A DNA stretch of 64,000 bases, taken from contig QCXZ01000003.1 in NCBI GenBank assembly GCA_025024175.1, positions 20,728,392-20,792,391 on the forward strand. The letters are read 5' to 3'. Position 1 is the stretch's first letter. Each line of letters begins with the position of its first letter. Below are positions 12,310 to 24,300 of this stretch, piece by piece. The notes beneath the pieces were generated by a model that was not told the origin of the DNA, did no database searches, and was given only the letters and a program-made list of their open reading frames with translations. Made by a program: the position numbers and the translations under genes. Origin of the DNA: Rhyzopertha dominica. Lineage: Eukaryota; Arthropoda; Insecta; Coleoptera; Bostrichidae.

Positions 12310-12990
12310 AACAAGGGCGGACGCCGCAATAATTATTTGATGAACGTTAAATGTATATGCAGACGCTCTAAAATTGATTAAATGTACGCAAAATGTATAT
12401 CGGTGACGCTCTTGGACTGGAAAGTGTAAGGACGTCGCAACATCGACCGAGTGTCTGGTACAAAGACTATTTTGTGTGGCCTAGCGACCTCTTACGTTCC
12501 TACAGTCACCCAGATTCACAAAATCGAATGTATATTGGTCTAGCTCGTCAGGGGGCGGAGTTATTTCGGGCGGACGCTCTATGAAGGTTTTCTGTAAGGA
12601 CGCTCTAAAGATAGTAGGATGTAAATATATATATATAATATATATATATATATTAATATATATATATATTATATATATATAATATATATATATATATACA
12701 TCATGCTATTCTTTCTGCGTCTTTTCATGGACCTATAGTGATTCTGCGTCCGACGAGTATAAACGAAAACTGCAAGCGTCTTAGATCAGTCATTCAATTT
12801 CTAACAGGCAGATGGCAGGACATGCAATTGTATATTGAATATTAATCAATTTACAGGGCGGAATACATTGTGCTATCTTTCTGCGTCCGAACCATTACCT
12901 AGTTTTTGGCGTCCGGCATATACGTACCATGTTACCGATGTTTTGCGTCATACAGCGCTGCCATTTTTTTCGGTTTGAAAGAGTTCATTT
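12310..12990. repeat. Near-symmetric palindrome with an AT core
   Basis: The centre is an alternating AT run at about 12625-12700. GACGC-type words occur on the left near 12320, 12362, 12405, 12432, 12572 and 12598, and their inverses (GCGTC) on the right near 12717, 12747, 12778, 12886, 12911 and 12948. Most pair about one axis near 12658. The innermost arms (GACGCTCTAAAGATAG against GACGCAGAAAGAATAG) are clearly homologous. The 63-codon ORF at 12393 lies inside the arm and is probably chance. Confidence 0.65.
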
Positions 12991-15900
12991 TAAAGCAGGT
13001 AACTAAAGAGAGAAAGTCTTGAAATCATTTTGGGGGCTGTAAAATGTAAATTGCGATATTACGAGAATAGTAAAAATATACCCAAATTTCTAGTTGCAAC
13101 TAATTAATATCTTATTAGCTCCAAATTTTGAAACCAAAAACTGATATTAAAATACAATAATTGCGTATGAGGTCAAATTTATGTTGCAGCGTATCGAAAT
13201 TTCTACTATGTAAAAAGCTGTATCACGGAAAAATGTAGACTGATACTGACTGGGAAAAACACTAACATGGAAATGTTTTAAATCACAGCATAACAATCTT
13301 ATAAAAGAAAAATAGCTACAAAAAGGATTAAAAATTATGTATGTACTAAAGCTCATCAAGGCAAATGCTAGTTATAGCTAAATAGCAGATAATTATATAT
13401 ACAAATGTAAGCTGGCTATATTCCGTTGTATGTATATATTCAGCATCTTAGATTGATGCATAGTAAAATGTTCTGTTATGTTTTTGTAAATGTATTAGCT
13501 GTAAAAAAGAACTTTCTTTATTGCAAAAAATGTTATGTGCTTCGCCAATCTCTGCTATTAAAGGTTGTAACTTATTTACTGTGCGGTAGGAAATTCTCAA
13601 GTTATAATAATTTGTAAATCGCCGTTTATGAAAAATACTCCCGAACACATCAGTATTATTTTTCTAGCCTCCATTTAAGATACAAATAACAAGCTTTGAT
13701 GTCATTGATTATTTCTTTTGGAATACGTTCTTGCAGAACGTAGTAGCGAAGGTTTTTTCTGTTTATGGTGATAGGGGATAATTAATAGTTAATAATTATT
13801 TTACAAATAAAAGTCACTAATAATATACTTTCGAAGATTTTACGGTTTACAGGTATATGCTATATTAAAATTAACAGCTGAAATGTGTCAGCTGTGGCTT
13901 ACTAAAGAAGGAAATAAAATTCTAAACTGACAAAACTAATACAAATCGGTTTTCAGTATCCTTGGATTATTTATTGAAAATGTAATTATATAGTACAGTT
14001 TATGGTAAATAATCTTAATGTAAAACAAATTTTAATTAACATTTTATTCAGAGAATTTAAACAACTTTTGAAATAGCATGCAATAGAGTAACCATCGAGC
14101 CATCCAAACAAATCACTCCAACAATAGCACTATGTTCAGAATGCATAAATTCCTATATGGCAAGTATCAGAATAACCCTACACAGTGGCAATAAAATATT
14201 TTCAAAATTATTTGAAAATAATTTGAAAACTAGAAACAGCTTTATACCCTTATTGTACAAGAAATTCAACCATTATGTCATTAGGCGTAAAGGAACAAGC
14301 CAAAGCAGCCCAACTTGAAAAGTGTTTATTTAGCACAAGTACAAATAATATTCAATAAATTACATGAAGAAGTAGGCAAGTAAATGTTTTAAATGTGATC
14401 AATCAATCAATTTTACACAACTATCTCTCTAATCACTATAACACCACAAAAAAATTGTCCTAGGGAGTAATAATGCCACTTAAACCTGCGGATACTTTAT
14501 GTTCCTTTATAAAGCAGTAGAATATCTTGAATGACGAAAGGCTGTTCTAAAAATAGCCAAAAAAAAAATATTAGAATAAAACATTACAATTGCCATACAG
14601 CGTGGAATTGAAAAGTGGAAACCATAAGTTATAGACTTCAATCCTGGAGAACACTAATGGCGTTTGAAGCTTCTGCTTCATCTTGGCTTTAAATTGATTT
14701 AATTTTATTTTCACATCCAACGGATGGGAAGTACTCTATCGCGAAAAAAAATTGAGCAAAAAATTTCTTTTCTGTGTGTCTGGCAGTCTGTCAGTCTGTG
14801 TGTGGACGCGATAACTTTCGAAAGATTTAACATATAAATTTGCAATTTAGTCATATAAATCATAACTACCCAGAGTGTCCTATTTAAAATAAAATTTCGG
14901 AAAAGTATTTTAAAAAAATTGACATTTTTGAAATATTTCCAATGAATTGAATTTTGGACCCTGTCCACAATTTTGTAAATTATTTCTATTATATAGAAAA
15001 TCAAATTTATGATTAAAAAGTACTCTTGCAATTTTTTTAAGTTAAAAATTTTCGAGTTACAAAAGAAAACGATGAATTTATAAATTTATGGATTATTGAT
15101 ATTACGAGAACCGTTTGTTGTTCCAAAAAAAGTTTGACAATTGTATGTGGAAGTATTGACTCAATTTGCAGTGGTTTTTTCATATATTCAGATTTATAGA
15201 AAAAATAATGTCAGTATGTCTAATTTGAATCAATACTTTAAATTAATACTTGAAATACAACATCACCAAACAAAATTATAGCATTGGTTAAACACATGGA
15301 ACACATTATTAATGAACCGGAAATTAACTGTTTAAAAATATGAATCCACGAATTATATACACACTACGAAAAACTACATAAAGAGACTGACCAGTAAAAG
15401 AACACTCAAAAATTAAAAGAACATTATTCTCCCCAGTAATACAAAATTAGTTTCTTCTAGTAAATAATTTAAGACACTTATTCTTGCAGTAAACACTCAG
15501 GTTCATATCTCTACGATTCCTTTTAATCAGACCATTTTAGTTCGCAAAAACAGAAATTACAAAAGCGCACACTTAAAGTCTGTAGTTAAGTTAAGTTAAG
15601 TTAAGTCAGCACCTCCCGAATCACCTTCTATTAAACCGATTTTCATATATTGAATATATTAATTATATTCAGAGATATTTAGGAAAAACTGTTTTCTCTA
15701 AGTGACGCTTATTTGCTAACATCTTCTAAACAATTTGCTCCACCGAAAATTTATAAGGGCAAATAATACTCGCAGTTATACTACTAATCACATACTAAAA
15801 CGAAAAAAAAATTGCAAAAAGGGTAGTTACCTCCCAATTTTGCCCCCTTCCCGATACAATACTTATAATTTCAAGTTCATATATTTAGTCTTTCGAAAGT

Positions 15901-16696
15901 TATCGTGTCAACAAACAAAACCACAGACACAGACAAGAAATATTTTTGCTTTTACGTTTTCGAGCATTTTAAAGCGAATGAGCAAATAAAAATTTTTGAA
16001 ATTTTTTTCTGTTAGATGTGGAAGTAATTTATCTCATTTTCATCCTCCAGTAGATTCTCGTTAATTTTAATTATTTCTTCTGGAAGTAGTTGAATATATA
16101 TAATGGTAAATAATTTACTTTCGTTTACATCTGAAGTAGGTTATATTTATAATTATTATGGATACCTAAATTTTCAGTATTATATTTTATACTTGAGTTT
16201 AGCCTAGTATCTAGCAATACTTCGTGAAACATCGCCAAAAATGCAGTATGATGCAATAAAATGCTAATCTCAACCAATGAGGGAATTTTCCATTTATATC
16301 CTGGTATATGTAGGGAAAACATAATTCATGATAGGTAATCTGGTGCAATTAGTGGTGGATACCTGCAGAAGGTAAACACATTAAAATTTTTGAAACTTAC
16401 TCTGTAGCTAGCTCCTAGTTTTTTTAGATACAAATTCCATATTGGTAAAGGGCTTTTTCCAGCTTTACAGAGACAAAGTAAAATTTCGGCCTCGATGCGT
16501 TGTAGGGGATTATTTATAGTACAACATATTAAAAATGAAGGCAGTCGGATCCAAAATGACGTAGCTGAACACCTAGAAGTTTTACATGTAAACAGTATAG
16601 GTAATACCCTTAAACCGTGATGACGTTTACGCGTAAATTATAATTTTCTACGTTACACGCGTAGATAAAGCATTTTGGCATAGATTTTGAGTAGAA
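12991..16696. other. No gene seen; AT-rich, one short tandem repeat
   Basis: Several ORFs of 60-106 codons are low-complexity and lack splice context. A four- to five-copy TTAAG tandem repeat lies at about 15590-15607. Nothing else is supported. Confidence 0.5.
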
Positions 16697-16796
16697 NNNN
16701 NNNNNNNNNNNNNNNNNNNNNNNNNNNNNNNNNNNNNNNNNNNNNNNNNNNNNNNNNNNNNNNNNNNNNNNNNNNNNNNNNNNNNNNNNNNNNNNN
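16697..16796. other. Assembly gap of 100 N
   Basis: Exactly 100 Ns, the usual placeholder for a gap of unknown size. The sequences on either side (about 16617-16690 and 16990-17065) are related: both have GTTTACGCGTAAA or GTTTACGTGTAAA, then TAATTTTCTA and GTAGATAAAG. The gap therefore probably sits in a local repeat. Confidence 0.9.
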
Positions 16797-17757
16797 ATTG
16801 CTTTGTGTACCATAAGGATAAGGAGATATGAAGTTGCATTGTCGATTTAACTGGCGATCTAAGTACTAAGGAGGATGGACAGTGTCTTGCCTTGAGCAGA
16901 ATACATCTGCAAACAGATTGGAACTACCATGTTGAAAGGGATTAATTAGAATGACACGATGTTGTATAGTTCTGTTTAGACTAACGGTCAGTGATGGGAG
17001 TTTACGTGTAAATCATAATTTTCTATGTTACAAGAGTAGAAAATGTAGATAAAGTATCAATAAAGTAAAGTATCAATACAAATATGTGACCGATCTTGTG
17101 TATTCCATATAACAGAACCATGCATAGTTGAGCAATCTATAATAATCTATAGGAAAACGTATTAGAAGAGCTGAACAAAGTAGAAATCGTGTTATGACTC
17201 CTGACCAAAATAAGCTTGGAAACCGTCTGTCACAACGACTTATTGAATGTGATTTGCATAGGTCAAATATAAGTTCTGGATGAAAATTGTGAAATACGCT
17301 TGTCTATAAATTTTACTTGATTTACAATTCCGTAAATACATACTTAATTAACCAGCCAAATGTATGGCAGGGGGAAGGGCCCAGAGTTGGCAGTCCAGGT
17401 CCAGGGGGGGGGCAGCTGCCCCCCTTTGCCTGATACACTTTCAGCTTTTCACCAACTTGGCTTCTCATGTTTTTTTCCATTAGAGAAATGGTGTAAGACG
17501 CTGGAAAAAATATAGGTCTAGTATTAAATACGTAGATAATTTTTATTTTATTTTCTATTTTAAAGTTTGGTTACAACCGTATACTCTATTAGCTATGAGC
17601 TTTACCAAAAGCCTCTAGATTCCAAAGTAGGTTACAGCCATGTTAATTTTATCGTGAATCTTTTGGAGATCTAAAGGTTACTTATATTAATATAGGTACA
17701 TAATAAATTATTTCCTAATCCTGTACTTATTTTCTAAATAGAGGTTGTAGTAAAAAG
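16797..17757. other. No gene seen; 3' flank of the protease homologue
   Basis: Contains the second copy of the repeat that flanks the gap and a run of eight or nine Gs near 17403. No ORF of interest. Confidence 0.5.
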
Positions 17758-18358
17758 TTAATATCTTTGGATGGTTTGCCTTATCCAGTCCAAATAATGA
17801 GCTACTCTGACGTATACTCCAGGAACTCCTTGTTGTCCACAGCCTATACCCCAACTGACAATGCCGACTACCTTCCATGACCCGGCGTTTTCACATACAA
17901 GTGGACCTCCTCCGTCACCTTTGCACGCATCTTTTCCTTCCTCACCCCCTGCACAAATGAATCCGGGATGAAGTTGGAAATCATAACCCAGACGTGTTTG
18001 GCGTAACTGCTGCTGGCAAAGAGCATGGCCTAAAATGGGCACATCGACCTCCTTAAGTATGTTTTGATATTTGCCGAATTCCCCGAATGCGTCTTTTCCC
18101 CATCCAGTGGTCCAACATCTCGAACCGGTGAAGTCTTCTCTTGCAGCCGGCAGACAAGCAGGGCTAATGTGCGGGTTCTTCGACCAGTCCACAGGTTTGT
18201 CGATTCGTAAAATAGCAATGTCATTATAAAGTGTGCCGGCATAAAATTCGGGATGCACACTAACTGAAACGACATCTCTCTCGATGTATGGGTAAAATTC
18301 AACATCGTGGTTCACGTCCCATTCACCAAGACGTACACGAAGATCAAAGTCAGTATAT
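17758..18358 (-). CDS. Protease homologue exon 5: C-terminal half of the protease fold, Ser to Gly
   Basis: Starts after the acceptor TTTTCTTACAG and continues TYTDFDLRVRLGEWDVN. It carries NDIAIL (Asp), CWTTGWGKDAFG, ICAGGEEGKDACKGDGGGP (Gly in place of the catalytic Ser, codon GGA) and GIVSWGIGCG. It ends IRQTIQRY, with the stop TAA at 17758-17760. The GGGP change is a clean substitution in an otherwise intact domain, so it is a family trait of protease homologues rather than decay. Confidence 0.92.
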
Positions 18359-21300
18359 CTGTAAGAAAAGTAACAAATTAAAGATAATCACTTCAATATT
18401 TTAACTGTCACTAACATAAGTAAGTAGTACCCAAATCAACGGTTAGAAGGCAAAACCTATAATCCATAAGCAGTCTTCCAAAAAGAAGAGGAAAAATTTT
18501 ATAAAAAAATACTTTAAGTTTGAATCAGAGTATATTGTATGTTCTGGAAGACAACGAAACAGTTCATAATTTGTCCTTTTATCTTCAATAAAGTGTCTAA
18601 TTTGCGTACACGGCGAATTGTACTAGTACACCTTTAATATTGTAAATCGTTATGATTTGGTACACGGCAAGACAAAGAACCGATTAAGAAGTTCACAGGT
18701 AATACTTGAGTGCAGCACGAAGTTTGATATTAATGTGCTTGAGGTGACACATTACTGAAGACATTTTATGTCTTCCTAAAATTGGATGAATTTCAGACTT
18801 ATTAGAACGACAGCTCCTTAACTTGCTGTTCCCAATTGTATCAATCGGATGCTTTTTTCAACCTAGCTATTGGCAATAAAACAGTGGAAGACAAGGAGAA
18901 AACTTGAGAAGTGTATGATTTAACAGGATAGGATTACCGCATTCAGTATTTTTTGAAAAAGGCGTCCGGATATATAAACATTTCTATATATACTGTATAC
19001 TACATTCCTTTCTCTGAAGATATCAAGAGAAAATATACCAATACCCTCACACCATGCCAAAGCTAAGAGAGTAGAGATTTATGTCATATTCGCGATATGT
19101 GTGAACGTGCTGTAGAATTATTGAGATAACGTCTCCAATAGTGTACTGTTATTAAAGACGTCATCTTTGGGGTACTAATTTTAGGAATAGAATGAATATC
19201 AATAGGAAATGTAAATGTTTTTACCTATACAATCACAGGATTTAAGGGCACCCAGCAAATTAATAATTATTAAGGGTATAGAATGAATATAATCGCTGGG
19301 TGTTGCAGGTGCTTTGTAATGTATACAACCTTTAATAAACTGAATGATATAATACACGAACTGGTTCGATTATGTGGGGATAAAATAATGTAAAATATTC
19401 TACATGTCTGTAAAAGAGAGTATACTACCTTAGAAATAGTAGTGCACACTATCGAATTAAAGCAATCGAATTATTTGAAAATGTGCAAGTATTCAAATTA
19501 TTCTATAGTTTTTGGTATTCGAATTATTCTGCAATGAAAGAATTATTTGAATGATCAAAAGCAAATGAAACTGAGTGACTCGTACTATTGAACAAAAACT
19601 ATCGATTATATCAATTTTCAAATTAAAGTTTATACAGAAGCTAACTTCCCTTGATAGATGTTGTTAATTTGACAAATCCGGCACTATTCATATTAAATTG
19701 AATTCTGAGTAAAGCAAACTTCAGACAATATAATGTGTATACTAAAAAATATTCAATTACGGGAAATGTCTATAACAAAAATCTTTTGGAACATGGTATC
19801 TGGGATCATTTCTTGAATAATTTTGTCTGTAAACTTGTACANATACTGTGTGTATCTTAGCTCTGAGATTTTTGAGTGTTTCAATATACACATTTAATTC
19901 AATATACATATTTAAATTTGATTTGTTTTTAAGTTTCGTTATGGTTTTCATTCAACTGTTCTAGCCACTGATTTCGCGAGCTAAATCTGCCGTGTGTCTC
20001 CGCAATGACGTCACCGCCAAGATCATCAGCAACGGACAATGCGCATGGCCAACGCCTGTTTCTTGGATCACGTGAGGGATGACACACGACGTTCCATTTT
20101 ATAGATTGTTCGAATGTTCTCAAAGGTGATCCAAGCTTCTCAGGCAGTGGCAAAGTTTGAAACCTTTTTTTATAATAAAGTGCGGACTGGTGCGTGGCAA
20201 GAGAAAACTGATTTGAATAGCGATGAAGCAAGCGAACAAAGCCACCTAAGTGTTCTAAAGTGCTTTAGAGCGACTGTGGTGAAAATGAAGTGTGAAACAG
20301 TAGCATATTCAATTAGTAGTGTTTGTACTTATTGTATTTAGGTCGTTGTATGTAAATAACCCATATGTGTAACATATAAACGATATGGATTTAGCACTCT
20401 AGGTTAGTAGAATTTGTATCATAGGGGCATTAGTGGAATGTAACGGGTGAATTTGTTTGGATGTTCCGACATATCTAGTTCGCAATATTCGTATGGAATT
20501 TACAATAACGGGTTATTATTGCCAATATTTTTAAATGGGAAGCAATATTTTCTAAACTGTAGGTGTACTAATTAATTTGTGTATAACATGATCGTTTTCG
20601 ATTGATGCCAGAAAGCATATTCTAGGAGTACTAAAATTAAATTGCGAGACCTACATATTTTAGTATAAAAGGTTACATTACTTACGTTTTTACACAGTGG
20701 GCCGCAGTGATAATATGAAGTGAATCTATCAATGTTCCTCCACAAACGTAAACACTTTCCTTTGGATCTTTCTTCAGAATTGCTACCTGCCAAGGATATT
20801 CTCCAAATTCGCTATCCCCATCAACATATACAGGGTTCTTAATGCGCCCGTTGATTCCCTGAGAGTTTCTGGTGCCACACTGACGATTATGAGATAACAC
20901 AGGAACATGTGGTCGCAATGGTCTTCGACAACAGACGTGACGGGGACCGCAGGTGTTAGGACGTCCGTAATATGCCTGCCTCTGTAAGGAGATTTAAAAG
21001 TTACTTCAATTCGAAATATTTGTAGAGATAAAATAACACCAGCAAAGCTAATTCCCATATTTTGTTTTAAAAGGACTAACAAAAATTATATAAACCCTCC
21101 TTCCCAGAGAAAAATGTTACCGCAGTAGTTAGGCTAATGTATTTACATTGCATTAAATAAATAATTGAAATAGATGAGTGATGGATTTTATGATAAATCT
21201 TTTTGCCAGCCCAACCAAACGGTCACATATCAGTATTTAATATTATACTTTAGCTAGCCTGGCGCATCAACGACAAGCAAAATCGATTTTTTGTACCTTA

Positions 21301-24300
21301 AGGTACGATATTGCATGTCCGTCTATATGTCCATCATAGCCTTAATCGTAATTTGCATTTTGACTTTAGGAACAGCTATCTAATCACCCTATATCAAAAA
21401 ACTTTTTTGGACACTCCTACAGACTATAAGCTATAGAAATTTATAATGCAAGGAAGTAGTAGAGCGTCGATGTTCCTCTAGATGTTTAAGAAAATCTGTT
21501 ACAGGTATTAGTTAAATAGTTGGTTAGTTTTTCCTGCTGTACACCCAGTCTAACATCATAAATTTCAAGATTATGTCAATCAAGTTCGGGTTTGTTAGAG
21601 TATATAAGAACTATGATTTTTAAGTTTATGGTAGCTCGATTTCCGGTAGAAGATCTATACCTATATACCATCTAGCGAAAACCCGAGATCAATCCGGCGC
21701 TTAACAGCCGAGATCTTATTCTCCACGGACAGACGCCAAACCGAGCATATAAGTGCTCCGTTAGAGATAATACCTTTCTGATTATTTTCGGCCTAAACTT
21801 TTTTTTAAGTTATTGTATTGCACATACGTGACAATGTAATCACTTTCAAATAAGGCCATTTTCAAACATATCGGTGCAGTAATTATTGAGTGGTGCTGTT
21901 TTGTAAAATATGTCGCTCTATTTCTATCGTTATCTCGGATGGTTTTTTTCTCTCTCCGGGAACCAAGCCTTTACCCTGATGGCAATTCGTAATTTAGTTG
22001 CATAAGGTTCTTTATATGCGCATGGAAATGTGACTTACAATAAACTAAGTAATATTATTGGGTTTATATTGTCTGATAATACGATTGGACGACTGCATGA
22101 TTGCCTCTTAGTCATATATTTTAAAGCAACACGGTATGCGAAAAAATCGTGATACTTATTAATCATATTTAATAACTTTTCGTGCTCATTAAGGTTTGTA
22201 ACGGCTATATGCAAAACCAAGCATAATTGCAAAAAATATAAAGATTCATTTTCCTAAAGTCAACGGTGTTTGAGGTATGAAAAACGCGTGGATTCATTCG
22301 TTATGTGAAAATGCAGCTCACAATTTAACTTGTATTTACTAGTTTTTATTACTACAAATTGTGCTAAACATTTTTTTCTAATGCTTTAAATAAATAAGCA
22401 TTTAGCTCTTTTGTTACTGCAATAGTGATACTTCTTCATTTAGGGCTTACTCGATTGCCCTGGGTGCTCCATAATATATGTACATAAACACTACTAAAGA
22501 GAGCTACATTCCCTTTAAGAGGCACTCCAGAAACGATTGATGATTGAAATGTTGTTAATTTTGCATTGTTACTGATATTTCAATGCACCATAAATATTAT
22601 TACAAAGACCGTTCGAATAAATAAGGTAAGGGTAAGTTATTTTTAGAATATTTTGAGTATTGCATGTTATACACATTGTTGTAGCAAGACCATCATTCAA
22701 TAGAAAAAAATATTTGAAATTTTGAAACAAGAATTTTATATCAACACTTGATTTAAAAGAACCGATTGATTTAATAATAATCAAGACTGTTGCCGTGGAC
22801 AGGTTTCGGCTTATTAAGTCTCGTCAGTACGGCCCAATGCAAACATAGCTACATGGCAGCATGGCACAGTTCTAGTTTCTCCCTATATACACCAAGGTGA
22901 GTGATGTACATGTGAGAGCAAGAATCGATGTGGGCGACTGCCACCTGTAGGCATAGGCATTACGTCATCATCGAGATATCTATCGGTGGCTGTAAGGCGG
23001 GCTACCAAAAGGTACAGTCTCCGCCAAAGGCGACAACTAAGCCTACAGATTTCAGTCGCCCACATGGATATTTGCTCTCCCAAGTCGTAGATTATATAGT
23101 AGTCTTGTATAGCAAACTTAATTTAAATATATCTTTAGCTTGGCAAACTAACAAAATATCAGATTTTAGGAAAAATTGAAATTTTTATTTCTAAACAGAT
23201 TTGTTTGTGAATACATGTTGATATAAAACTTCGCTTTAATAGATTAAAAGTTATGCTAGAGAAGTGGACAGCCCTGTATACGAATCGGTGAGAAGTTAGT
23301 TTTATTACTCCGAATTTATTAATTTAACAAAACTACCCGAACGCATGAGCGAAACCGAATTTGATCTCTTGTAATCCTACCTTCGCTGCGCCGTATGTCC
23401 TTGCCGTTTCATTTTCTGTCAGGTCTCGTCTCTTTCGATCGTTGGGAAATTTAATGAGATTTGAGTTATTTTCAAATGATTTTCCCCTTCGATTATTGTG
23501 GTATACATCAGACTTTAGAGATGTTTCCCCTAAGTTGTCATTGTCAGCGTATAAACTGTAGTCAGCTTCAAGTTTGTCGTTGTATTGTTTTATAATAGGA
23601 TTTCCAGAGACAGTTTCCATGAAATCAGGTGTTCTACCAAGAAAATCGTCACCATAGGATCCACCACCGTAATTTAAGGGATCGTCATAATAATTGTTAC
23701 TTAATGCAATATCGTCATTGTTTTCATATTCTGGCTCTAAATGTACAGGGGTCGAATGTATTACAGGCTTGAATGGTCGGTGATGGTAAAAAGGCTTGTG
23801 AAGAAGGTGTTTGTATGGTCCGTGGTGATGGTGTATGTGTTGGTGTTTATTATAGATATAGTCCTTTTTGTAGTCCAGAAGGTCCTCGAATTTGTGAACA
23901 AGGTAGTCATTTGGAGTAACATGCAAATTGATAAAAGGCTTCACAACTTTCTCGCCATAATCATCTTTCGATACTTGAATTGAAATTAAAGGATTAACAG
24001 AAACTAAACCGAGGTTTATACCACTTGCTCCTATGGTACTGCCATACGGATTGACTAAAGGGTACGGACTGTGAAGATTGATAGGGTAACCACCACCTCC
24101 TTGCTGAGGTAAGCCAAACGAAATACCAAAAGTAGGTTTAAAGTTCTTGTTGTACATATTCATGTATTGTCCTAATTGGCGCTGAAAAATGCACCACAAA
24201 AATTATAGTGTTTGTTTCAATTTGCAAAGAACGTAATTTGCCTTATTACAAAACTCAGCAACAGTAATTACTTTTTAGTACAGACTTATACTTACAGGTT

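Larger units (their letters stand above)
20982..23380 (-). other. Intron 2 of the protease homologue, with inserted repeats
   Basis: It holds a hammerhead-like motif (22792-22833, minus) and a palindromic MITE (22913-23085). A 65-codon minus-strand ORF at 22035-22232 contains INKYHDFFAYR, which loosely resembles the start of Ty3/gypsy reverse-transcriptase regions. No host exon is evident. A segment at 21650-21760 is more G+C-rich but unassigned. Confidence 0.5.

Noticed and set aside
19929..20231. 100-codon minus-strand ORF in intron 3
   Set aside because: Open on both strands in a G+C-richer patch; no motif and no phase-compatible splice sites with the host gene.
22035..22232. Possible Ty3/gypsy RT start (INKYHDFFAYR)
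   Set aside because: The match is a few residues only; not enough to list as a relic.
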